A stretch of DNA of 25,539 nucleotides. Source: Bacteroidales bacterium. GTDB lineage: Bacteria; Bacteroidota; Bacteroidia; Bacteroidales; UBA932. The notes under the pieces are model-generated. The model was not told the origin of the DNA. It did no database searches and was given only the letters and a program-made list of their open reading frames with translations. Location: positions 1 through 25,539 of the forward strand of contig JAHHQP010000027.1 of the NCBI GenBank assembly GCA_020026355.1, in the 5' to 3' direction. A program made the position numbers and the translations under genes. Position 1 is the first letter of the stretch. Each line of letters begins with the position of its first letter. Below are positions 9,901-17,339 of this stretch, piece after piece.

Positions 9901-9957
9901 CACAGCCGACATCACTGTCAGTAACATCGCTGTGCAAAAAGCTAGAAACTTATTCAT
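6913..9957 (-). CDS. susC: SusC-family TonB-dependent outer-membrane oligosaccharide transporter
   Basis: 1014 residues. The Sec signal peptide is about 1-24 (cleavage near SMSAQ/NG). Residues about 28-103 form the carboxypeptidase-D-regulatory-like extension found in SusC proteins (GVVIDNVGPVIGATV, then a G..G.F segment and ISCMGY). A TonB-box-like segment DAVVIGYGT lies at 105-113. The plug domain follows (EMLKGKIPGL, RIRIRGG, PLIVIDGVPI, SAAIYGSRATNGVIIITTKKG), and the rest is a 22-strand-type barrel ending in RLNINF with a terminal Phe, the usual barrel-assembly signal. It imports malto-oligosaccharides into the periplasm using TonB/ExbBD energy with SusD as lid. It starts 10 nt after the MFS gene stop, so transporter and receptor are co-transcribed from the promoter at 11334-11341. 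Confidence 0.97.
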   Translation of the reverse strand: MNKFLAFCTAMLLTVMSAVSMSAQNGYEVKGVVIDNVGPVIGATVVEKGTTNGTATGLDGDFILKVSGPDALVEISCMGYSTVTFTASQLPSKITIEEDKLFLEDAVVIGYGTVKKEDMTGSVVAIKAEELNRGAVVNTQEMLKGKIPGLLVTPGDGGPGSGSRIRIRGGASLNASNDPLIVIDGVPIACGAGSGMSNPLETLNPNDIESFSVLKDASSAAIYGSRATNGVIIITTKKGTGSKPQVSYNGSVSLQQNSRTLPVMTAAELRDFYNEYYPAGTPDGDKVQALLGEHNVDYNKEIFRLAVSTDHNVSLYGNVKGNRMPYRASIGYTRQEGTLRGSDYDRGTFDLNLSPNFLDEHLKLDFTGKGVYTHQNYVDGGVVGNAGFFNPTIDPYFRNEDGSIDYTTANGYWNYGTGRGEEFMPNTLVGASPLSQLNDKISNGQSMRFIGRAAIDYKVHGLEALRFNVSGGIDMTKSNNFNKVKPGSFAAYCDTEARGQGQFHKGYNLNRSSVLEAYADYNETWGKHNLDVMAGYSWHHNYWENQSISYFNETGEVKLKPEEEMSTRYPVWRNENYLVSFYGRINYSIDSRYIFTVSVRGDGSSKFAKANRWGVFPSGAFAWNIKNESFLKNSRVVSDLKLRLSAGVTGQQDGIGDYVHLARYAMSNDPYHTYDMGDAGYMPFLTPSAYDPTIKWETTTTYNVGIDFGFWDGRFTGNVDAYLRDTKDLLNNVLTPMGSNFGNSVMTNVGSIRNKGIEFALNGIPVQTEDWSLQIGFNGTFQDTKFTKLNNTDDENYMIQVGGISRGTGSKLSVHKVGYAPYTFMPYQQLYDAEGHAIQNAFVDRDNDGLITEADRYMSKSPAPKFFYGLNLKLSYKNWDFGFNGHGSAGNWVFNDFASAHSTSFLDINAGNLPNQALTVKKTGFHAQSVAQQFYSDMFLENASFFRLDDINMGYTFSNIGRWGTDIRLALGVQNVFVITGYSGIDPEVVSVEGIDNAMWPRPRTYSLRLNINF

Positions 9958-9967
9958 AATTAAATGG

Positions 9968-11302
9968 TTAGTTGTTTTTTACTGTTGGTTTTTCTTGTAC
10001 GAAGATCACGGAAACCGCTGCGATCACCATGAAGATACCAGCCAGAAGCAGCATCATCGACGCTTCTCCGTGAAAGAGCTTGCTCAGGATCAGACCGCCG
10101 GTCAGACCGACTGCGATCTGAGGGATGGTGATGGTGAAATTGAAGATACCCATATAGGTACCCATGCTGCGAGCTTCAACGGCCTTGGTCAGGATCGAGT
10201 AAGGCATAGCCAGGATACCTGCCCAGGCAATACCGATACCGATCATCGGAATCAGCATCAGATACTGGTTGCTGATCAGGGTCAGCCCGAAATAACCTGC
10301 CGCTCCGAAAAGGAGGCAGACCGTATAGATCAGCTTGTTGCCGAACTTGGCGGCGATCGGAGTCATGAAGATGGCCATGATGCAGGCTGGAATCGGATAA
10401 GCTGCATTCAGCATACCGACCCAGGACTGAGTAGCACCTTCTGAAAGCACAACGCCGGATGGATCACAGACTACACCGGTGATGGCCGGTTTCAGATATG
10501 TCCACATCAGGAACAGAGCTGCCCAGGAGAAGAACTGGGTAACACCCAGCTGGATCATCACTTTCGGCATCGTCTTGATCAGGTGCCAGAAACTCGGTCT
10601 CGGCTCGTTCTGAGACTCGTCGATATCGTTATACTGCGCAAATTCATGAGGAGGGTATTCCTTGACCTTGAAAGTTGTCACGAGGACGGTCAGCAGCAGC
10701 ATGATGGCTCCTGCATAATAGGAATAGGCGATGTGTTTCGGCACCTGTCCTTCAATCTCTGCATCTGAAACGCCGCAGGCGGTCATGATAGTCGGGAGGA
10801 CACCTCCGATGACTGCACCGAGATTGATCAGGAAAGTCTGCACGACGAAACCTTTCGTCTTCTGCGAATCATCCAGCATATCTCCGACCAAGGCTCTGAA
10901 CGGCTGCATGGTGACGTTGAACGAACAGTCCATGAACAGCAGGACAAAGGCAGCGATTCCCAACATCGCTACGACAGGAACGGCGCCCTGCGGGAGAAAG
11001 ATCGGGAAAAGCGGCATCAGCAGCAAGGCCAGAAAAGAAACCAGCGCTCCGCCGAAAATGAACGGAATACGGCGGCCCATGCGGGTCCAGGTCGTATCGG
11101 AGAACATGCCGACAATCGGCTGGATAACCATTCCGGCGATCGGAGCGGCCAGCCAGAAATAGTTCAAGGTGCTGACATCGGCACCCAAAGATTCGAAAAT
11201 CGTTGAAGTATTGGAATTCTGTAATGAATATCCGATCTGGACACCTAAGAAACCGAAACTGAGGTTCCATATCTGCCAGAAGGATAACTTCGGCTTTTTC
11301 AT
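9968..11302 (-). CDS. MFS sugar transporter, probable inner-membrane maltose/malto-oligosaccharide symporter
   Basis: 444 residues with about 12 hydrophobic segments. The N-terminus (FWQIWNLSFGFLGVQIGYSLQNSN) and the loop motif TRMGRRIPFI after the second or third membrane segment are typical of the SLC45/GPH-like sugar:cation symporters that sit in many Bacteroidota glucan loci and resemble plant sucrose carriers. It would move maltose or short malto-oligosaccharides from periplasm to cytoplasm. It is the first gene of the operon, directly behind the divergent promoter region, and runs into susC after 10 nt. The archetypal sus locus of B. thetaiotaomicron has no MFS gene, so its place at the head of this operon differs. 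Substrate is inferred from context; family assignment is firm. Confidence 0.88.
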   Translation of the reverse strand: MKKPKLSFWQIWNLSFGFLGVQIGYSLQNSNTSTIFESLGADVSTLNYFWLAAPIAGMVIQPIVGMFSDTTWTRMGRRIPFIFGGALVSFLALLLMPLFPIFLPQGAVPVVAMLGIAAFVLLFMDCSFNVTMQPFRALVGDMLDDSQKTKGFVVQTFLINLGAVIGGVLPTIMTACGVSDAEIEGQVPKHIAYSYYAGAIMLLLTVLVTTFKVKEYPPHEFAQYNDIDESQNEPRPSFWHLIKTMPKVMIQLGVTQFFSWAALFLMWTYLKPAITGVVCDPSGVVLSEGATQSWVGMLNAAYPIPACIMAIFMTPIAAKFGNKLIYTVCLLFGAAGYFGLTLISNQYLMLIPMIGIGIAWAGILAMPYSILTKAVEARSMGTYMGIFNFTITIPQIAVGLTGGLILSKLFHGEASMMLLLAGIFMVIAAVSVIFVQEKPTVKNN

Positions 11303-11333
11303 CTTGTCTGTTATTAAATGTAGTTAATCGTTA

Positions 11334-11341
11334 CAAATATA
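11334..11341 (-). promoter_or_regulatory. Predicted -7 box of the Sus-like operon promoter
   Basis: The minus strand reads TATATTTG here, an exact match to the Bacteroidota -7 consensus TAnnTTTG. Transcription would start about 7 nt downstream (near 11327) and give a leader of roughly 25 nt before the MFS start at 11302. I see no clear TTG or TTTG at the expected -33 position (near 11361-11366 on the plus strand), so the promoter probably needs an activator. The direct repeats at 11384-11434 lie just upstream at about -57 to -107. Confidence 0.65.
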
Positions 11342-11383
11342 CATTCAGTACTCGTTTTCTACTTATATATTGACGCCGAATTG

Positions 11384-11434
11384 GACGAAATGCCACAAAA
11401 GATGGACGAATTGCTTGAATTTGAAGACGAAATG
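11384..11434 (-). repeat. Three 9-bp direct repeats at 21-bp spacing: candidate LytTR response-regulator operator
   Basis: On the plus strand the repeats are GACGAAATG (11384-11392), GACGAATTG (11405-11413) and GACGAAATG (11426-11434). On the minus strand they read CATTTCGTC, CAATTCGTC and CATTTCGTC. Each 9-bp unit is followed by 12 bp, so the period is exactly 21 bp, two helical turns. LytTR regulators are known to bind 9-bp direct repeats about two turns apart, and the unit resembles the AlgR site CCGTTCGTC in 7 of 9 positions. A LytTR regulator is encoded 1.4 kb away. The repeats stand upstream of the sugar-operon promoter and overlap the presumed kinase promoter. Confidence 0.65.
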
Positions 11435-11445
11435 AAGTATCTTTA
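11415..11445 (+). promoter_or_regulatory. Possible promoter of the histidine kinase/response regulator operon
   Basis: TTG at 11415-11417 is followed after 20 nt by TATCTTTA (11438-11445), one mismatch from TAnnTTTG. The spacing suits the Bacteroidota -33/-7 arrangement. The third 9-bp repeat (11426-11434) lies inside the spacer, which would allow autoregulation by the LytTR protein. The leader to the kinase ATG at 11479 would be about 27 nt and holds two further ACGAAG units 11 bp apart. Confidence 0.4.
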
Positions 11446-11478
11446 ACTGATGAAACGAAGCGAAAACGAAGAAACCGC

Positions 11479-12864
11479 ATGAAGATAAAGATCAACATCA
11501 GGACCTCCTACCTCATCCATCTATTCGCCTTTCTCCACGTCATCGTGGCGACAGGCTGCCTCTGGGCCGGCATGGATGACGAATTGCTGCTGACGGTCCT
11601 GACGATGACGCTCACCGTCATCATCTGCATCAAGCACAACCTCAGTTTCGAGACGTCCGCCACTTTCATGATCCTGGTGAACATCATCAGTTACCTGATC
11701 GGAACCGGAGGTGGACAACTGCTGGCACAGTCCATTTCTTCCCCTTACCTTTCGTCCGGCATCGCCACGACACTGACGACGGAGATTGTCGGCTGGCTCA
11801 CTCTTCTGGCCGCCACCATCTTCCAGAAGGACGACCAGAAGAACCACCGGCTCAGTTCCCAGAAAAGAATCAACTGGATCAGCTCCGCCGTCGTCGTGAT
11901 CTTCATCATGCGTTTCATCTATGCCGGACTGCTGAACACCAGCATCTTTTCCCATGGACTGATCCTGGAAGTGATCCGGACCATCCTTTCCGATTCCGGC
12001 GTGATGATCACCACGATCTGCATGAACATCATCTTCATCGGCTATTCCCGGAGATACCGCAAGAGATTCAAGAATTCCATCCAGATTCTGGCCGTAGGCC
12101 TCTTCGTCCTCTGCGTGACCGCTGCGGGAGCCTTGATGGTCCGAAACGAAGTGTCCGGCGAAGCGAACTCCTTGCAGAACTGCGGCTATTTCCAGGCCTT
12201 CGCCACCATGTTCCTGGTCGAGATGACCATCCTGTGCGTGATCTACCTGATCATCTCCGTGGTCTGGTCCAGGCAGCAGGTCACCCTCGAGCGTGAACGG
12301 GCCGACTGGGAGAAATACCGCTATCTGCGGCTCAAGCAGCAGGTAAATCCGCACTTCCTTTTCAATTCCCTGAACATCCTGGATTGTCTGGTCTGCGAAG
12401 AAAAGACGGAACAAGCCAGCATCTATATCCATAAGCTGTCCTCGATCTACCGATATTTCCTACGCAACGAGGATAACCCGACCAGCAGCCTGAGCGATGA
12501 ACTGGAGTTCTCGAACCAGTACCTGGATCTGATGAAAGTCCGTTTCCAGGAAGGCTTCCAGGTCCAGCAGAATATCCCTGAACACCTGCTGCAGCGAAGA
12601 GTCATCCCTTGCTCGCTCCAGATGCTGCTGGAAAACGCGTTCAAGCACAATACCGTACAAGAAGATCAGCCGCTGATCCTCAGGATCTCGGCCGACGATG
12701 ACCATATCTGCGTCAGCAACGACATCCGTCCGAAATGCAAGACCTCCCCTTCCACGCACCTGGGACAGCAGTATATCAAACAGCAATACCAGGACATCGC
12801 CGGAAAGGATGTCCTCATCGAGAACGACGGAAGCACCTATACTGTCAAACTTCCTTTACTCTAA
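11479..12864 (+). CDS. LytS/YehU-type membrane sensor histidine kinase
   Basis: 461 residues. About eight hydrophobic segments fill residues 11-263 (near 11-31, 35-52, 60-76, 95-115, 132-152, 160-190, 200-222, 238-263). No PAS, CHASE or periplasmic sugar-binding domain is visible, so the signal is probably sensed in the membrane. A short coiled linker (265-285) leads to the kinase core of the His_kinase (LytS) family: LKQQVNPHFLFNSLN with phospho-acceptor His292, and the N-box LLENAFKHN (383-391). The G-box is degenerate: the usual G.GL.N...RY appears as LGQQYIKQQY (428-437), with a single Gly. The C-terminus TVKLPLL is typical. The response regulator starts 6 nt after this stop codon. It would phosphorylate that regulator. 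The activating signal is unknown; context suggests starch breakdown products. Confidence 0.92.
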   Translation: MKIKINIRTSYLIHLFAFLHVIVATGCLWAGMDDELLLTVLTMTLTVIICIKHNLSFETSATFMILVNIISYLIGTGGGQLLAQSISSPYLSSGIATTLTTEIVGWLTLLAATIFQKDDQKNHRLSSQKRINWISSAVVVIFIMRFIYAGLLNTSIFSHGLILEVIRTILSDSGVMITTICMNIIFIGYSRRYRKRFKNSIQILAVGLFVLCVTAAGALMVRNEVSGEANSLQNCGYFQAFATMFLVEMTILCVIYLIISVVWSRQQVTLERERADWEKYRYLRLKQQVNPHFLFNSLNILDCLVCEEKTEQASIYIHKLSSIYRYFLRNEDNPTSSLSDELEFSNQYLDLMKVRFQEGFQVQQNIPEHLLQRRVIPCSLQMLLENAFKHNTVQEDQPLILRISADDDHICVSNDIRPKCKTSPSTHLGQQYIKQQYQDIAGKDVLIENDGSTYTVKLPLL

Positions 12865-12870
12865 CAGTCC

Positions 12871-13617
12871 ATGAAAGCATTCATCATAGAGGATGAACCG
12901 ATGGCACAGGCCAACCTCATCCGTACCCTCAACCATCATTTCCCGGACATCGAGATCATCGGGACGGCACGTTCCATCCAGGAATCAGTGGAATGGCTGA
13001 AGGATCCGTCTCATCGAGCGGAACTCATTTTCATGGATGTAGAACTTTCTGATGGAGAATGTTTCGAGATTTTCCGGCAGGTTGAAGTCCATGCGAAGGT
13101 CATCATGACCACCGCCTACGACCATTATGCTCTGAAATCCTTCGAAGCCGGCAGCATCGACTATCTACTCAAGCCCATTGACCCGAAAGACCTCGGGAGA
13201 GCGATCGAAAGGTGTCGCGAGCGCAGCGGGGAGATCGATGTGGAAAGACTTATGGAGAAATTGGGAAAGGCTGAAAAAAGCTACAAGGAAAGATACATCA
13301 TCCGGCTCAATGACCGGATCATCCCGATCCGTACGGCTGACATCGCCTATTTCTATTCCGAGGACAAGAACAACTATATCGTGACGAAGGATGATTCCAC
13401 CTATCTGATCAATGCTACGCTGGACGTGATCATCGAAGAGCTGGATCCCAAGCAGTTCTTCAAGATTTCCCGCAGCTGCATCATCGCTATCGATGCCATT
13501 TCCAGCATTACAAGACAACAGGGAGGAAAACTTCGTATCGTTCCCCTCCCTGAGTGTGATTTCGAGATGACGGTCAGCCGTTCGAAAGTTGACGAGTTCC
13601 TTATCTGGATTGAATGA
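12871..13617 (+). CDS. LytTR-family response regulator
   Basis: 248 residues. The receiver domain spans about 1-115, with the acidic pair Glu7/Asp8, phospho-acceptor Asp56 (LIFMDVELSDG), Thr80/Thr81 and Lys101 in LLKPID. A linker (115-140) precedes the LytTR DNA-binding domain (about 140-245), recognised by RLNDRIIPIRTADIAYFYSE, then F.KISRSCIIAIDAI and the C-terminal SRSKVDEFLIWIE. It is paired with the upstream kinase (6-nt gap) and read away from the Sus-like operon. The 9-bp repeats at 11384-11434 are the best candidate operator. Its last 17 bp overlap the 3' end of malQ on the other strand. Family assignment is certain; control of the Sus-like operon is inferred from the divergent layout and the repeats. 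Confidence 0.95.
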   Translation: MKAFIIEDEPMAQANLIRTLNHHFPDIEIIGTARSIQESVEWLKDPSHRAELIFMDVELSDGECFEIFRQVEVHAKVIMTTAYDHYALKSFEAGSIDYLLKPIDPKDLGRAIERCRERSGEIDVERLMEKLGKAEKSYKERYIIRLNDRIIPIRTADIAYFYSEDKNNYIVTKDDSTYLINATLDVIIEELDPKQFFKISRSCIIAIDAISSITRQQGGKLRIVPLPECDFEMTVSRSKVDEFLIWIE

Positions 13618-15958
13618 TCATCGTCCTGAGATTTTCGTTGAAATTCTTTTCTTCCAGCAGCTGCTCGAGACTGATGTGCATCCTGTAGCGCCAATAGTGA
13701 CGTGGATTTGCAGGGATGTTGATCCGCTCGTCGGCAGGATTGCCCGGATATCTGAGGTTACCGTCCATGGACAGCCAGTCCTGCAGCGGCAGGATGGTCA
13801 GCATTGCCGGTGAATACAGGTGCTGGAGCAGGATCTTGCGGCAGACCCAAGGTTCGCAGAACTGAGGGGCATGTCCGTTTTCCTGCAGCATCTGGTTATA
13901 GAACCTCTGCGTCATTTCCCGGTCTTCCTCCCACCAGGCACGGATAGGATTCATGTCATGAGTGGAAGTCGTGCAGACGGAATGGTAAGGATAGTTGTCC
14001 GGATGCGCGAAGGTCTCCTCGACAGATTTCGGCATACGCTGAATCTCGAGAGAAAGGATCTTGAGCTCGTGCATCACGTCCGGAACGGTGGCCGGGATCA
14101 TGCCGAGGTCCTCTCCGCAGGCCAGCATCCGGGTCGAATCCAGCAGCGCCGGAAGTTTACGGAGTGCGGACTGTTTCCAGAATTCGTTGTGACGACGATA
14201 GAAGAAGTCATCGGAAAGCCGGTTGAAGTTCTCACTGTCGCGGACACCGATTCTCGGATGGTAATGCCCTTTCTTGCGCGGATCCTCGATGAAGAGACGG
14301 GTGTCCTCCGGATTCAGACCACGGTTGCGGAGTTCTTCCGCAGGATAAGGAAGGGCTGGATTGAAGTAGCCGTCCAGACCGCTCTTTGAGGTCAATGGGA
14401 TCTCCCAGATTCGGAAGAAGCCGAGGATATGGTCGATGCGGAACGCATCGAAATACTGACTCATCTTGCCCAGACGTGCCTTCCACCAAGCATAACCGTC
14501 CTGAGCCATCCTTTCCCAGTTGTAGGTCGGGAAGCCCCAGTTCTGTCCGGTTGCAGAGAAAGCATCAGGCGGTGCGCCAGCCTGTGAATCCATGTGGAAG
14601 AGGTCGCTGTGCAGCCATGCCTCCACGCTGGTACGGCTGATGCCGATCGGAAGGTCACCTTTGAGGACCACCCCCTTGGCGTGGGCGTAGGCGCAGACTT
14701 CGGACAGCTGCTCGTCAGCGAGGTACTGGAGGAAACAGTAGTAATCGACCGCTTTCTTGTTCTTCTGATAATAATCGTCCACCTTAGCGGCGCTGTATTT
14801 CGAATAGGTTCCCCACTGCTGGAAATCTGCAGTGCCGAATTTGTCCCTCAGGGCAGAGAAGACGGCATATGGGAGGAGCCAGCTCTTGTTTTGCTCGAAG
14901 AATTCCTTGTAAGCCTTGCGGGAAGTGATGCGGGAAGCAGCGAAAGCTTTGCGGAGCAATCTGTGCTTTTCGGCGTTCACGCGTTCGTAATCCACTTTGT
15001 CCAGGCTGTTGAGCTCTTTCTGGAGCGCTTTGTATTCCTCGTCTTCAGGAACGCCGGCAGCAGGGAGATGGATGAACTGCGGATGCAGGGCGAAAGTTGA
15101 AATGGCATTGTAAGGATAGGAATCCTCTTTCTTGCCGGTCATGGTCGTATCATTGATCGGAAGCAGCTGGAGGATGTTCTGACGGGTATCCGCAGCCCAA
15201 TCCACCATTTTCTTCAGATCATGGAACTCTCCGATACCGAAATCCTCCTCTGAACGGAGTGAAAAGACAGGAATGGCCGTTCCGACACCTTTCCAAGGTT
15301 TGCGGCCGAAGAGCGGAGTACAGGCCTGAAGGACGATGCAGGAATCCTTCGCGGCCAGCGGAGCAAGACTGCGGTTGGCGCCTTCTTCCCAGAAGAGGGG
15401 TTCGCCGCTCTTGCGATCCAGGATCACGAATTTATACTCTGAAGAGCAGTCGATATGCAGACCGAGGGTGAATTCCGGGAAAGCGCTGTCATCCAGCACC
15501 AGAAATTTCTTCCAGTCTCCGACAAAGCTACCGGCGATGGCCAGGCTTTCTTCCGGACGAAGAGTCGGGAAATTGACCTTGAGGCAGACGTTGCGATCCG
15601 CAGGTTCATTGACCTTGGAGACCTTGCCTCTTCCGAAGATGCCGTCGACGAAGGCGGATGAATAGAAAGGCGCATCCTCCGGACGATCCAGCCAGAGGTC
15701 TTCGATTTCAATGGTTTTCTTGCCGGCGATCCGTTCGAGCGGCAGCCGGTGGCTTCTCCACTCCTTGCGGACGGTATCTCCGCCGAATTCCACTTCGTAG
15801 TGATATTCCGGATTCTTTTCAGGGTTGAACCTTTCAATCTCTGCGCACCAGATTCCGCCGTCGAGATAAGTCATCGGATAACGTTTGGAACCGAAGCAGA
15901 GTACGAGGCTTTCTCCCCATTCTGTACGGTAATCGATTGTAGTTCTTAGTTTCATCAT
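13601..15958 (-). CDS. malQ: 4-alpha-glucanotransferase (amylomaltase, GH77) with two N-terminal CBM20 modules
   Basis: 785 residues, no signal peptide, cytoplasmic. Two CBM20-like starch-binding modules occupy about 1-95 and 122-215 (the second with LAIAGSFVGDWK). The GH77 barrel starts near 226 (TAIPVFSLRSEEDFGIGEF). Catalytic motifs are FRIDH with nucleophile Asp509, GEDLG with acid/base Glu616, and STHD with Asp668; LKGDLPIGI (432-440) and SYPYNAISTFALHP (280-293) are conserved substrate-site segments. Tandem CBM20 plus GH77 is the layout of the plant cytosolic enzyme DPE2 and its bacterial relatives. It transfers glucan segments between malto-oligosaccharides and releases glucose, the step expected after import by the Sus-like operon. 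Two adjacent ATGs (15958 and 15955) are both possible starts. It follows the OPA transporter gene by 13 nt and overlaps the response-regulator gene tail to tail by 17 bp. Confidence 0.95.
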   Translation of the reverse strand: MMKLRTTIDYRTEWGESLVLCFGSKRYPMTYLDGGIWCAEIERFNPEKNPEYHYEVEFGGDTVRKEWRSHRLPLERIAGKKTIEIEDLWLDRPEDAPFYSSAFVDGIFGRGKVSKVNEPADRNVCLKVNFPTLRPEESLAIAGSFVGDWKKFLVLDDSAFPEFTLGLHIDCSSEYKFVILDRKSGEPLFWEEGANRSLAPLAAKDSCIVLQACTPLFGRKPWKGVGTAIPVFSLRSEEDFGIGEFHDLKKMVDWAADTRQNILQLLPINDTTMTGKKEDSYPYNAISTFALHPQFIHLPAAGVPEDEEYKALQKELNSLDKVDYERVNAEKHRLLRKAFAASRITSRKAYKEFFEQNKSWLLPYAVFSALRDKFGTADFQQWGTYSKYSAAKVDDYYQKNKKAVDYYCFLQYLADEQLSEVCAYAHAKGVVLKGDLPIGISRTSVEAWLHSDLFHMDSQAGAPPDAFSATGQNWGFPTYNWERMAQDGYAWWKARLGKMSQYFDAFRIDHILGFFRIWEIPLTSKSGLDGYFNPALPYPAEELRNRGLNPEDTRLFIEDPRKKGHYHPRIGVRDSENFNRLSDDFFYRRHNEFWKQSALRKLPALLDSTRMLACGEDLGMIPATVPDVMHELKILSLEIQRMPKSVEETFAHPDNYPYHSVCTTSTHDMNPIRAWWEEDREMTQRFYNQMLQENGHAPQFCEPWVCRKILLQHLYSPAMLTILPLQDWLSMDGNLRYPGNPADERINIPANPRHYWRYRMHISLEQLLEEKNFNENLRTMIIQSR

Positions 15959-15971
15959 GATATCATTTATG

Positions 15972-17336
15972 TCATTTTTTCATTTTCTTCCAGTTCAGCA
16001 CCGGCAGGACAAAAGAGATGACAGCCGCGACCATCCAGAAGATGGAGACCGGTCCGAAATCATAGATTTCCTGCTGTGCCTCGACCATCTTGTTGCCGTC
16101 GATCAGGATTCCGCTCAGAATATCCTGCAGACCGGCTGCGAAATAACTGGAGATACCTACGATGCCCAAAGCGGCACCTGTGGCTTTCCTCGGGACAATA
16201 TCCACAGCCATCAATCCGGCCACTATGCAATAGAGCACACCGATAGCCAGGAAAAACAAAGATACATAAACTATGTTTAAAATGTAACTTCCTCCGGTAA
16301 AAAGGAAAAGTCCCAGAGCCAGCACTCCCAGAAGGCCGGACAGGATGGCCGGAATGATACGATCTCCCTTAAAGACCTGGTCTGAGAGCCAGCCGGCGAT
16401 CACGGTGCCGAGAATACCGGAAATGGACGAGATGGCGATGATCTGCGTGGCATCATAGAGACCGAAGTTCTTCACCTTCTGCAGAAAGAGCACCCCCCAG
16501 CCATCCACGGCATAACGGGTGATGTAGATGAAAGCGGAAGAAAGAGCGATGATCCAGATGCCCGGGTGCATGAGGACAGAACGCTGGAGACGGATAGTCC
16601 TCATGCTGTCCTCCACCTTGAGGGGCTCCTGGGAGAGTTCCTGAATGGAAGGCAGCCCCTTGCTTTCCGGAGTATCGGAGACGCAGCAGAAGATGTCGGC
16701 AGAGGCGACGAAACCGAAGATAGCGGCCGTGATGAAAGCCCATTGCCAGCCGAAAGCTCCGGCGACAGCGCCCAGAATGATGAGCGAAAGGAACTTGCCG
16801 GCATATGGCGTGGCACTGAAGATACCGTAATAAGTGCCTCTTCGGGATTGTGGAAACCACCTGGATAGGCCGATGACTCCCGGAGGCGCTCCCATGGACT
16901 GCATCCAGCCGTTGATGCCCCAGAGAATGATGAAGAAGAGGAAGACCACGAAAGACGGAAGGACCATCGCGTCGTACATGAGTCCGACAAGGCCAAGAAT
17001 GAGGTTCAGAAGGGCTGAAATGAAGATGCCCGTGCCCATGAACCTGCGGATGTTGCAGTAATCCCCGATGAAGCCATTCACGAATTTACCGACAGCATAG
17101 ACAAAGAACATCGCCGATCCGATCACACCGAGTTCCGAGGCACTGAGTACCCCCTCATCGATGAGCGGCTGCTTGACGACGCTCAAGCTCATCCGGCAGA
17201 CATAATACAGGCCGTAGGCGGAAGCCGCCCCCCAGAAAGTCCTGTTTCTCAATTTCCTGTATTCCTGACGGACCTGGTCCTCCGGCACCTTTTCCTTGGC
17301 CGGACGGCTGATCCTGTAAAATGAAAATACCCCCAT
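15972..17336 (-). CDS. OPA-family (GlpT/UhpT/UhpC-type) MFS transporter
   Basis: 454 residues with about 12 membrane segments. The N-terminal TFWGAASAYGLYYVCRMSLSVVKQPL region carries the YY.CR....VKQP pattern of organophosphate:phosphate antiporters, and a GINGWMQSMGAPP...SRWFPQSRRGTYYGI segment (about 140-170) is also characteristic of the family. Likely substrates are glycerol-3-phosphate or a hexose phosphate, or it may be a non-transporting sensor like UhpC; I cannot tell which. It lies 3 nt behind the MATE gene and 13 nt before malQ, so it is in the same transcript. A strong Shine-Dalgarno sequence sits in front of it, unusual for this phylum. Confidence 0.85.
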   Translation of the reverse strand: MGVFSFYRISRPAKEKVPEDQVRQEYRKLRNRTFWGAASAYGLYYVCRMSLSVVKQPLIDEGVLSASELGVIGSAMFFVYAVGKFVNGFIGDYCNIRRFMGTGIFISALLNLILGLVGLMYDAMVLPSFVVFLFFIILWGINGWMQSMGAPPGVIGLSRWFPQSRRGTYYGIFSATPYAGKFLSLIILGAVAGAFGWQWAFITAAIFGFVASADIFCCVSDTPESKGLPSIQELSQEPLKVEDSMRTIRLQRSVLMHPGIWIIALSSAFIYITRYAVDGWGVLFLQKVKNFGLYDATQIIAISSISGILGTVIAGWLSDQVFKGDRIIPAILSGLLGVLALGLFLFTGGSYILNIVYVSLFFLAIGVLYCIVAGLMAVDIVPRKATGAALGIVGISSYFAAGLQDILSGILIDGNKMVEAQQEIYDFGPVSIFWMVAAVISFVLPVLNWKKMKK

Positions 17337-17339
17337 AGT

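Noticed and set aside
11521..12432. 303-codon minus-strand open frame opposite the histidine kinase
   Set aside because: His/Asp/Glu-rich shadow translation with no family resemblance; the plus strand encodes all kinase motifs.
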